Positions 1 to 5,548 of a stretch of DNA of 6,892 nucleotides are shown here, in pieces. The first letter of the stretch is position 1. Every line of letters begins with the position of its first letter. Made by a program: the position numbers and the translations under genes. Source of the stretch: Bacteroidia bacterium (GTDB lineage: Bacteria > Bacteroidota > Bacteroidia > Bacteroidales > GCA-2748055). The stretch covers positions 1 through 6,892 of the forward strand of contig SPBY01000150.1 in NCBI GenBank assembly GCA_004525825.1, given 5' to 3'. The notes under the pieces are model-generated. The model did not search any database, was not told the DNA's origin, and was given only the letters and a program-made list of their open reading frames with translations.

Positions 1-496
1 CCACAGGATTCTCGTTTCCAAAGTATTTTCTGGCAATCTCCTCTGTAAGCACCACGGTATTGGGCCGGTTGAGCATGCCTTTGGGATCACCGAACACCAG
101 CGGGGCCGTAAAGACATTGAAGAATGTTGAATCAGCATAGTAGAAATGTTCTTCGATAAAGACCTTTTCATCATACCTAACTACAGGATCCCCGTCAAAG
201 GTAAACAGCCTGGTAAACTCTTCCACCTCGGGGAAATCACTTTTCAGGGTGGCTCCCATGGGCGCATTGGAGAGGGCGGCTTCCAGCTCGTTTCCCTGTA
301 TCTTTCCCCGGATGCAGATCCTGTATATATCACGAAAATGCTCGTTGTGCCTGTCGAAACTTACCTCATCCAAAACAAACAGAAGAATGATGATGGAGCT
401 GGCAATACCGATGGCCAGACCCAGCAGGTTGATGAGCGTGTAGCCCTTGTTCCTCCAGGCATTCCGGAAGGCAATAAGAAGATAGTTTTTTACCAT
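1..496 (-). CDS. MacB/FtsX-type ABC transporter permease, N-terminal part (runs off the left edge)
   Basis: The reverse strand is open from an ATG at 496-494 to the window edge, giving 165 codons plus one base. It opens MVKNYLLIAFRNAWRNKGYT, followed by a hydrophobic segment (residues about 20-42, TM1) and then DEVSFDRH and DIYRI, the usual entry into the MacB periplasmic core domain. The rest (NTVVLTEEIARKYFG, residues 146-160) is the conserved substrate-side motif of that domain. Known for the family: these are inner-membrane permeases of about 780-800 residues with periplasmic domains, working with a separate LolD/MacB-like ATPase in efflux or lipoprotein/envelope processes. The substrate cannot be told. 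It is paralogous to the complete permease at 1717-4080. It is divergent from the decayed dipeptidase at 613, so its control region is probably 497-612. No Shine-Dalgarno sequence is visible. It seems intact as far as it goes; the remaining roughly 620 residues lie outside the window. Confidence 0.93.
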   Translation of the reverse strand, partial: MVKNYLLIAFRNAWRNKGYTLINLLGLAIGIASSIIILLFVLDEVSFDRHNEHFRDIYRICIRGKIQGNELEAALSNAPMGATLKSDFPEVEEFTRLFTFDGDPVVRYDEKVFIEEHFYYADSTFFNVFTAPLVFGDPKGMLNRPNTVVLTEEIARKYFGNENPV

Positions 497-541
497 AACA
501 GCAAAAATTGTACGGGCTATCTCTTGTTGGTCGGTGGTTTT

Positions 542-557
542 TCGCGATTTATCGCGA
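542..557. promoter_or_regulatory. Twin TCGCGA near-palindrome in the divergent intergenic region, candidate operator
   Basis: TCGCGATTTATCGCGA consists of 7-bp inverted arms (TCGCGAT at 542-548 and ATCGCGA at 551-557) around a 2-bp centre. Equally, it is two copies of the self-palindromic hexamer TCGCGA spaced 10 bp apart, one helical turn. It lies in the 116-bp gap between the minus-strand permease start (496) and the plus-strand pseudogene start (613), about 46 bp upstream of the former and 55 bp upstream of the latter. Such placement suits a dimeric regulator binding one face of the helix. The sequence is directly visible; the operator role and the regulator are inference. It is not followed by a T-run on the plus strand, so a terminator is less likely. 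Confidence 0.4.
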
Positions 558-612
558 GATTCAGGAATGTTTCCTAAATTCGGTCCAATATAAAACAAAA
601 TCGCCTAAAAAG

Positions 613-1472
613 ATGAAAAATAGACCTGGTAATTGTGTCAAAGTTCTCCTGACAGCCTTTGTGGCGTTTACCACCATAAACCTCTTTGGCTGCACCATCA
701 TTGCGGTGGGCAAAAAAGCTTCGGCTGATGGTTCGGTCATCATTTCGCACTGGGTTACAACCAGTATATCCAATACGTGGAGCCCATTTCCATCTACCCC
801 ACTTCAGTGAAGCCGGAAAGAAATATCTCCATACAGGAGGTCATGGCTTTCCAGCGCTCCACTTTTGAAGGGACCATCTACGACATGACAGAAGATTATG
901 ATTGGTACGTGCCCGACGGAAAGGGAGCTATGAAGAAGAGTCCCCTTGCCACCCCCTTCCCCAGCAAGGACATGCGAGAACTGCTCGACATCAACAACCG
1001 TCGGAATGTGGCTCGTCCCCAGGGCTTTTACAGGATGATTGCCCAGCTAAGAGGCTGGCTGCCCGATCCCATTGGGGGCATCTACTGGGTCTTTCTCGAC
1101 AAGGCCTATACCAGTCCCTATGTGCCCATCTATGCAGGCACTCAGGAGATTGCTGAATGCTATAAGAACTTCGACCCCACCACCTACAGCTCTGCCTCGG
1201 CCTGTTGGGCCATCGATTTTGTGGACAACCTGCTCTACCTGAAGTGGCAGGAGGCTGTAAAGGACCTGTGGCAGTAAGGGATCCCTACGAGGAACAACTT
1301 TTTACTGAAAGAGATCATGTGGATCAGGAAGCACTGGATCTATACAAAGAAGAAACCTGAAAAGGCTCTGGAATATCTGACCAGTTATACCAAAGGAAAA
1401 ATGGAACTTGTGCTTGAGATGTACAACACTCTGCACGACGATCTTATTGTCAAATACAGCAATAGCAGGTAG
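613..1472 (+). pseudogene. Decayed secreted peptidase-family C69 (PepD-like) dipeptidase with internal deletion and frameshifts
   Basis: Three reading-frame pieces together resemble a C69 N-terminal-nucleophile dipeptidase. Piece 1 (613 to about 750) has a signal-peptide-like start and then C27-TIIAVGKKASADGS, the family block in which the Cys becomes the N-terminal nucleophile after cleavage; its frame stops at 808-810. Piece 2 (about 753-1277, another frame) carries EPISIYPTSVKPER, then RGWLPDPIGGIYWVF and PIYAGTQEI, conserved C-terminal family blocks. It ends at a TAA (1275-1277). Piece 3 (1274-1357) continues with VRDPYEEQLF and VDQEALDLYK, and the last part (about 1353-1472) returns to frame 2 with PEKALEYLTSYTKGK and a terminal LIVKYSNSR. 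The family usually has about 540-560 residues, and only about 285 codons remain. The missing stretch, roughly 250-270 residues, should lie at the junction near 748-755. A functional enzyme is very unlikely. Sequencing error could explain the two small frameshifts but not the large deletion. Confidence 0.85.
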
Positions 1473-1479
1473 CCAGGGA

Positions 1480-1519
1480 AAAGGAGAAAGGAGAACCGAG
1501 GCGAAGCCAAAGGAGAAAG
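1480..1519. repeat. Purine-rich spacer with an 11-bp direct repeat and a GGCGAAGCC mini-hairpin
   Basis: AAAGGAGAAAG occurs at 1480-1490 and again at 1509-1519. Between the copies, GGCGAAGCC (1500-1508) is a 3-bp inverted repeat closed over GAA; its core GCGAAGC is known as an unusually stable DNA mini-hairpin. The whole stretch from 1473 to 1520 is strongly purine-biased on the plus strand and has no coding character. It sits between the end of the dipeptidase pseudogene and the cysteine-rich miniprotein gene. It could be a short genome-wide intergenic repeat or simply low-complexity debris; one copy in one window cannot decide. Confidence 0.4.
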
Positions 1520-1549
1520 TAACAAATGCAATAGTTATTCGTCTACTAA

Positions 1550-1702
1550 ATGCACAAACTGATTAAGATCATTTTATGTCACAATTGCGGTTCCTCCGTT
1601 GAAAGGGATCTCGCCTACCGGACCTGCAGCAACTGCTTTGCCTGCACCGGTTGTGAGATTTACACCTGCCCCGAGTGTGCCACTGAACTTATTGTTAAAT
1701 AA
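1550..1702 (+). CDS. Small zinc-ribbon-like protein with four CxxC knuckles (50 aa)
   Basis: An ATG at 1550 directly follows an in-frame TAA (1547-1549), which fixes the longest possible start; the frame ends at a TAA (1700-1702). The protein opens MHKLIKIILC and has eight cysteines in four CxxC pairs: C10/C13 (CHNC), C26/C29 (CSNC), C32/C35 (CTGC) and C40/C43 (CPEC). Glycine or polar residues follow the knuckles, and the protein ends TELIVK. The spacing suits two tetrahedral zinc sites, as in tandem zinc ribbons of the rubredoxin/zinc-ribbon type. That many paired cysteines without a stop is hard to get by chance. There is no signal peptide or membrane segment, so a cytoplasmic protein is expected. 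Its stop lies 14 bp before the TTG start of the ABC permease, so co-transcription is plausible. I do not recognise a named family or function. Zinc binding is inferred from the knuckles alone. Confidence 0.72.
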   Translation: MHKLIKIILCHNCGSSVERDLAYRTCSNCFACTGCEIYTCPECATELIVK

Positions 1703-1716
1703 AAGAATATAACATA

Positions 1717-4080
1717 TTGACTATTAGAAACTTATTCCAGATTATAAGACGTGACACTTTAACCCTGGTCACCAACATAAGCGGACTTTCGCTGGGACTG
1801 GCCGCCTCCATCCTTCTAACGGTCTTCATCCAGTTTGAACTTAGTTTCGACCGCCATTTCAGCCAGGGCCACCGGATCTACCGCATGAACACCATCTGGA
1901 TCGAAAATGGGGAGCCCAGGGAGATGCCCATCAACCTTCGTCAGGCCTATACGGAAATTCCAGGCAATGTAGCAGGTGTGGAGGCTGCCATCCAGCTCTA
2001 CAGGGGATTTGAAAGAGAAGTCACCGTAGGGGAAAATCGCCACAAGGAGCTGAACCTGATCTTTTCCGATCCCGATTTCTTTCGACTCTTTGACCTGAAA
2101 TTCCTGGCCGGAAGTGCAGAGAATGCACTCACTGAACCCGGTACAGTGGTCTTGCCCGAGAAGATTGCCCTGAGAATTTACGGAAGAAGCGATGTGGTGG
2201 GGGAAACCTTTACCATGGAGGAACAACTCTATACCGTATCGGCTGTGATAGAGGACATTCCTCCCAATACCCATTTTGGGTTCGACATGCTGATGCCCAT
2301 GCAGAATGAGCCTGAATTGGAGCAATACGGGGGATTGGAATTCTTCAGCTATTACCTGCTGGAAGAGGGGGTCGATCACGGACCGGTGTTGGAAACCATT
2401 GGCAACGAGAACTCCAGGATACTAACAGAGCGCTTTTCCAGCTTTGAAGGATCTACTTTTGAATCACGATTGGAAGCCCTGCCGCAGCTGCACCTGCATA
2501 GCCATGTCCAATGGGACCTGACCATGCCTGGAAGCATGAAGACCATATATATCATGCTTGTGATTACCCTGGCTGTGATGGGGCTGGCGCTCTCCAACTT
2601 CATCAACCTCTTTATTCTCAATGGAGCGAAACGGTCCAAGGAGATCGGAATCCGTAAGGTAAACGGAGCCAGTCGCAAACAGATGATGAAACAGTTTTAC
2701 CTGGAAACCACACTGGTAGTCACCATCGCCTTTGTCGCGGGAACCACACTGGCCATGCTGCTGCTCCCTGTTTTTGCCAATGTTATGCAGCGGGAATCCT
2801 TTACCGGGGTGACCGCTACCCCGGGGCTTTACCTGGTGCTAGTATCGATCTACCTGGTCACCATTCTGCTATCGGGCTTCTACCCAGCCATGCTTTTGAG
2901 CCGGGCCGCCCCCATTCCCCTGATTCGGGGCATGGTCAATCCGGCAGGCGACAAACGGATCCTGCTCAGGGTGGTCAGTATCCTCCAGGTATGCATTGCA
3001 GTTGCCCTGCTCACCATTCTGCTGGGAATCAATACGCAGATTCGCTACCTCAAGAACTACTCCCCGGGCTACAATCCAGCTTGCATAGTACAAATCTCCA
3101 ACCTGAACCAGAATCTGACACAGAACTACCTGGCCATCCGCGATCAACTGCTGTCCCAATCCGGCATTCTGGAAGTAGGTGCATCCAACCATTTCATCGG
3201 TCGGGGGACCAGCGGTCAGGGAATCATGATGTATGGCGATGACCCTGACCAGATAAAAACCATCAGCGAATACCGCATCCAACCCGGTTTGTGCCAGCTC
3301 TATCAGTTTACCCTGGTGGCCGGCAGGTTCCTCGATCCCGAAAGGGAACCGGATCGTTCGGGAGTCATCCTGAACGAAGCAGCCGTGCTTATGCTGGGTA
3401 GTACACCCGGAGAATTGATAGGCAAACAGGTGGTGATGCACAGCGCACCAATGGAGGTAATCGGGGTGGTGGAAGATTTTATTTACTCATCGGCAGCCCG
3501 GAGCATCGAGCCCCTGGTGCTTACAGCTTATTCTGAAAATATCAGGAACATCTCTCTTAGGTATGCCCCGGGATCGGATCCCCGGCAAATCCTGAAGACC
3601 ATCGATGAATCCATTAAGAGTTTTGATCCTGCCTATGTACTTCTCCACAACTTCCCAACTGATACCATCGAGGGATATTACACCGCAGAAGATCGCTTGC
3701 AAAAGATATTGATATCGGGCTCTTTGCTGTCTGTCCTGATAGTTCTGCTGGGAATCTATGCACTGGTTTCCCACAATATGGTGGCCCGAACCAAAGAGAT
3801 CGGCATCCGGAAGGTGATGGGAGGATCGACCCGGCAAATGATGATCCTGATCTATGCCTCCACCCTCCTTTGGTCCCTGATCGCCTCTGCTCTGGCAGTT
3901 CCGCTTTCCTTGCTATACATGAAGCAATGGCTTAGCAACTATGCGGTCCGGATACCCCTGTACTGGTGGATTTTCGCCAGCAGTATCGTGTTGGTGCTGC
4001 TGTTCCAAAGCCTGATCACCCTGGGGCGGACCCGGAAAACGGCCCGCCGAAACCCGGTGGAGGCCTTGCGATACGAATAG
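1717..4080 (+). CDS. MacB/FtsX-type ABC transporter permease, complete (787 aa)
   Basis: This is a membrane permease with the duplicated layout typical of Bacteroidetes. TM1 is at about residues 17-40, followed by SFDRH (43-47) and the first periplasmic MacB-core-like domain (about 45-270). The first FtsX unit (about 275-400) contains RSKEIGIRKVNGASRKQM (306-323). A TM at about 415-437 leads into the second periplasmic domain (about 440-655). The second FtsX unit (about 665-787) contains RTKEIGIRKVMGGSTRQM (691-708) and ends NPVEALRYE. The two KEIGIRKV.G.S blocks are the cytoplasmic loops thought to couple to the ATPase. There is no Walker A or signature motif, so the ATPase must come from elsewhere. 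The start is TTG (1717), the best option after an in-frame TAA at 1696-1698, as no in-frame ATG precedes TM1. The gene looks intact and is paralogous to the minus-strand permease at the left edge. Envelope export or lipoprotein handling is the family-level expectation; the substrate is unknown. Confidence 0.95.
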   Translation: MTIRNLFQIIRRDTLTLVTNISGLSLGLAASILLTVFIQFELSFDRHFSQGHRIYRMNTIWIENGEPREMPINLRQAYTEIPGNVAGVEAAIQLYRGFEREVTVGENRHKELNLIFSDPDFFRLFDLKFLAGSAENALTEPGTVVLPEKIALRIYGRSDVVGETFTMEEQLYTVSAVIEDIPPNTHFGFDMLMPMQNEPELEQYGGLEFFSYYLLEEGVDHGPVLETIGNENSRILTERFSSFEGSTFESRLEALPQLHLHSHVQWDLTMPGSMKTIYIMLVITLAVMGLALSNFINLFILNGAKRSKEIGIRKVNGASRKQMMKQFYLETTLVVTIAFVAGTTLAMLLLPVFANVMQRESFTGVTATPGLYLVLVSIYLVTILLSGFYPAMLLSRAAPIPLIRGMVNPAGDKRILLRVVSILQVCIAVALLTILLGINTQIRYLKNYSPGYNPACIVQISNLNQNLTQNYLAIRDQLLSQSGILEVGASNHFIGRGTSGQGIMMYGDDPDQIKTISEYRIQPGLCQLYQFTLVAGRFLDPEREPDRSGVILNEAAVLMLGSTPGELIGKQVVMHSAPMEVIGVVEDFIYSSAARSIEPLVLTAYSENIRNISLRYAPGSDPRQILKTIDESIKSFDPAYVLLHNFPTDTIEGYYTAEDRLQKILISGSLLSVLIVLLGIYALVSHNMVARTKEIGIRKVMGGSTRQMMILIYASTLLWSLIASALAVPLSLLYMKQWLSNYAVRIPLYWWIFASSIVLVLLFQSLITLGRTRKTARRNPVEALRYE

Positions 4081-4099
4081 GCTTTTTGCATCGATTGTC

Positions 4100-4107
4100 T
4101 ATCTTTG
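4100..4107 (+). promoter_or_regulatory. Bacteroidetes-type -7 promoter element (TATCTTTG) for the EamA gene
   Basis: TATCTTTG matches the Bacteroidetes housekeeping -7 consensus TAnnTTTG and lies 24 bp before the GTG start at 4132. That would leave a short leader of roughly 18 nt. No good -33 TTG is present at the usual spacing; TTTTTG at 4083-4088 is too close. The call therefore rests on the -7 element and its position just after the permease stop codon. It suggests the transporter is transcribed separately from the upstream permease. Confidence 0.5.
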
Positions 4108-4131
4108 CATTTCTTTTAAAATCGCAAACCT

Positions 4132-5037
4132 GTGCAACAATACCTGGGTGAAATAGCTGCCCTTCTTACTGCAGTATGCTGGACGGTAACGGCCATGGCT
4201 TTTGAGTCGGCCGGGAAGCGTGTGGGTGCCCTGTCGCTGAACCTGATCAGGCTGGTCATGGGCCTGGTATTTCTTACCATATATAACGCTCTGGTGAATG
4301 ATGGATTCTTTCCGGATGCCACCCCTTACCAGTGGTTCTGGCTGGTGCTCTCCGGACTGGTGGGATTTGTGCTGGGTGATTTGTTCCTGTTTCGTTCTTT
4401 CATTCTCATTGGCGCAAGGGTGGCCATGCTGATCATGGCCATGGTCCCTCCCATCACTGCCCTCATCGCCTGGATCACCCTGGGGGAGGTACTTACGGGC
4501 ATGGAATTTCTCGGCATGGCCATCACCCTACTGGGCATTGTTCTGGTCATGGCGGTCAAAGTGGATATTAAAAAGGGAGCCTTCGGCAAAAAGCTCACAG
4601 CAGGGCCGCTGGTGCTGGGAAGCCTGCTGGCTCTGGGGGGTGCCGTGGGACAGGCAACGGGACTGGTGCTCAGTAAGAAGGGGATGCAGGACATGAACGC
4701 CTTCTCCGCCACCCAGATCCGCATTATAGCCGGAGTGATTGGTTTTTCCCTGGTCATTACTGCATTTAAGAGATGGAAGCACCTCTTTGGCGCCTTGAAG
4801 GACCTGAAAGCCGTGAAGATCATGACTCTCGGATCATTTACCGGACCTTTCCTGGGAGTCAGTTTCTCGCTACTTGCGGTTCAGCACACCGATACGGGCA
4901 TAGCCGCCACGCTGATGGACCTTACCCCGGTTTTGATCATTCCACCCGCCATCCTGATGAAAAAGGAGAAGATCAAAGCCCTGGAGATCGCAGGCGCTAT
5001 TGTTTCTGTGATAGGTGTGGCCCTCTTTTTCCTTTAG
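4132..5037 (+). CDS. EamA-family (DMT superfamily) transporter, 10 TM
   Basis: The 301-residue, highly hydrophobic protein is built from two similar halves, as expected for EamA permeases. Repeat 1 is at about residues 6-143, with GARVAMLIMAMVPPITALIA (94-113) and then TLGE (116-119). Repeat 2 is at about 157-300, with DTGIAATLMDLTPVLIIPPA (254-273) before KKEKI. Ten transmembrane helices are expected, in the inner membrane. The family exports or imports metabolites such as amino acids, nucleosides or sugars; nothing here tells the substrate. The start is GTG at 4132: an in-frame TAA lies at 4117-4119, there is no other start codon between, and the first downstream ATG (4195) would remove TM1. 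No clear Shine-Dalgarno sequence precedes it. The gene has its own -7 element upstream. Its stop (5035-5037) lies one base from the stop of the convergent DUF1360 gene. Confidence 0.93.
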   Translation: MQQYLGEIAALLTAVCWTVTAMAFESAGKRVGALSLNLIRLVMGLVFLTIYNALVNDGFFPDATPYQWFWLVLSGLVGFVLGDLFLFRSFILIGARVAMLIMAMVPPITALIAWITLGEVLTGMEFLGMAITLLGIVLVMAVKVDIKKGAFGKKLTAGPLVLGSLLALGGAVGQATGLVLSKKGMQDMNAFSATQIRIIAGVIGFSLVITAFKRWKHLFGALKDLKAVKIMTLGSFTGPFLGVSFSLLAVQHTDTGIAATLMDLTPVLIIPPAILMKKEKIKALEIAGAIVSVIGVALFFL

Positions 5038-5038
5038 A

Positions 5039-5512
5039 TCAGGAGAACTGTTCGTTGTTGGGTTTTTTCTCTCGCTGGTGAACCCGCTGCTTCCCTTCGG
5101 TATACATATGCAGGAGATTGGAGAGGAGGATTACAATGGAGGCCAGTCCCGCCAGTGCAAGCACATATACCAGAACCACCCCGTAGGGAACCAGGAAATA
5201 GAAAACTATTATGACAAGAGTCACCCAGACGCCTGCACACCAGGGACAGGTGATGATGGAGCTCAAGGTTCCGATCACGTAGAGGTCCTCCCTCTTTTTC
5301 AGTGCATCCCTAAAATATTTAAAGATCTTTTCAAACACCAGTATCCTGGTCATCCGGTAAGTAGCCAGAACAATGAACAGTGCCTCCTTGAATGTCAACT
5401 CCGTGATATCCACCCCTTTTTGTCTGAGCAGGTATCCCACCAGTATCATGGCACCAAAAAAGACAAAGGCGGACCAGAAGTTCCATGCCTGATGTTTTCT
5501 TTCGTTCATCAT
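5039..5512 (-). CDS. DUF1360-type small membrane protein (157 aa)
   Basis: The protein has a TM at about residues 11-29, a conserved-looking block ATYRMTRILVFEKIFKYFRD (50-69), then ITCPWCAGVWV (87-97) running into a hydrophobic stretch (about 93-108) and a further TM (about 112-132), and a charged C-terminal tail. The R.TR...(D/E)K....(F)R block followed by CxxCxGvW is the signature I associate with DUF1360, whose members include small Bacillus membrane proteins of unknown function. The CPWC pair could bind metal or form a disulfide; that is inference. The ATG at 5512-5510 is followed immediately by a second ATG (5509-5507). The Shine-Dalgarno GGAG at 5520-5517 is 4 nt from the first and 7 nt from the second, so the real start may be 5509. 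A TTG at 5539 is possible but less likely. The gene follows the GMC oxidoreductase by 36 bp on the same strand, so the two are probably co-transcribed. Confidence 0.85.
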   Translation of the reverse strand: MMNERKHQAWNFWSAFVFFGAMILVGYLLRQKGVDITELTFKEALFIVLATYRMTRILVFEKIFKYFRDALKKREDLYVIGTLSSIITCPWCAGVWVTLVIIVFYFLVPYGVVLVYVLALAGLASIVILLSNLLHMYTEGKQRVHQREKKPNNEQFS

Positions 5513-5516
5513 AGTT

Positions 5517-5520
5517 CTCC
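5517..5520 (-). promoter_or_regulatory. Shine-Dalgarno GGAG of the DUF1360 gene
   Basis: On the minus strand GGAG is followed by AACT and then ATGATG. The 7-nt spacing to the second ATG is near optimal, and 4 nt to the first is short. It argues against the upstream TTG start at 5539 and leaves the choice between 5512 and 5509. Clear Shine-Dalgarno sequences are not common in this window. Confidence 0.55.
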
Positions 5521-5548
5521 GCAATTGATCATGTAGCAATATACAAAA

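Noticed and set aside
146..577. Plus-strand frame of 143 codons at the left edge
   Set aside because: The minus strand here encodes a clear MacB/FtsX permease N-terminus, so the plus-strand frame is its shadow.
575..582. TAAATTCG as a -7 promoter element for the dipeptidase remnant
   Set aside because: It differs from TAnnTTTG at one key base and has no -33 TTG at the right distance, so it is too weak to call.
613..1472. Programmed ribosomal frameshifting as the explanation for the broken dipeptidase frames
   Set aside because: No X-XXY-YYZ slippery heptamer is seen at the junctions, and about half of the protein, including core domains, is missing at the first junction. Pseudogene decay explains it better.
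2804..2824. Perfect 7-bp hairpin CCGGGGT / ACCCCGG
   Set aside because: It lies inside the intact permease coding sequence, has no T-run and is explained by codon content (Thr-Gly and Thr-Pro-Gly).
1816..3441. Antisense frames of 187 and 190 codons opposite the complete permease
   Set aside because: Their products show no domain or signal and mirror the codon pattern of the permease.
3566..3586. GC-rich near-palindrome around GGGATCGGATCCCC
   Set aside because: It lies within the second periplasmic domain of the permease, encoding a Pro-Gly-Ser-Asp-Pro loop; there is no sign of a regulatory role.
4326..4823. Open antisense frame of 165 codons opposite the EamA gene
   Set aside because: It is a shadow of the transporter gene: low-complexity Ser/Pro/Met-rich product, no family motif, and the opposite strand is clearly coding.
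5015..5536. Plus-strand frame of 173 codons opposite the DUF1360 gene
   Set aside because: The DUF1360-type minus-strand protein has conserved motifs and a Shine-Dalgarno sequence; the plus-strand product has no recognisable features.
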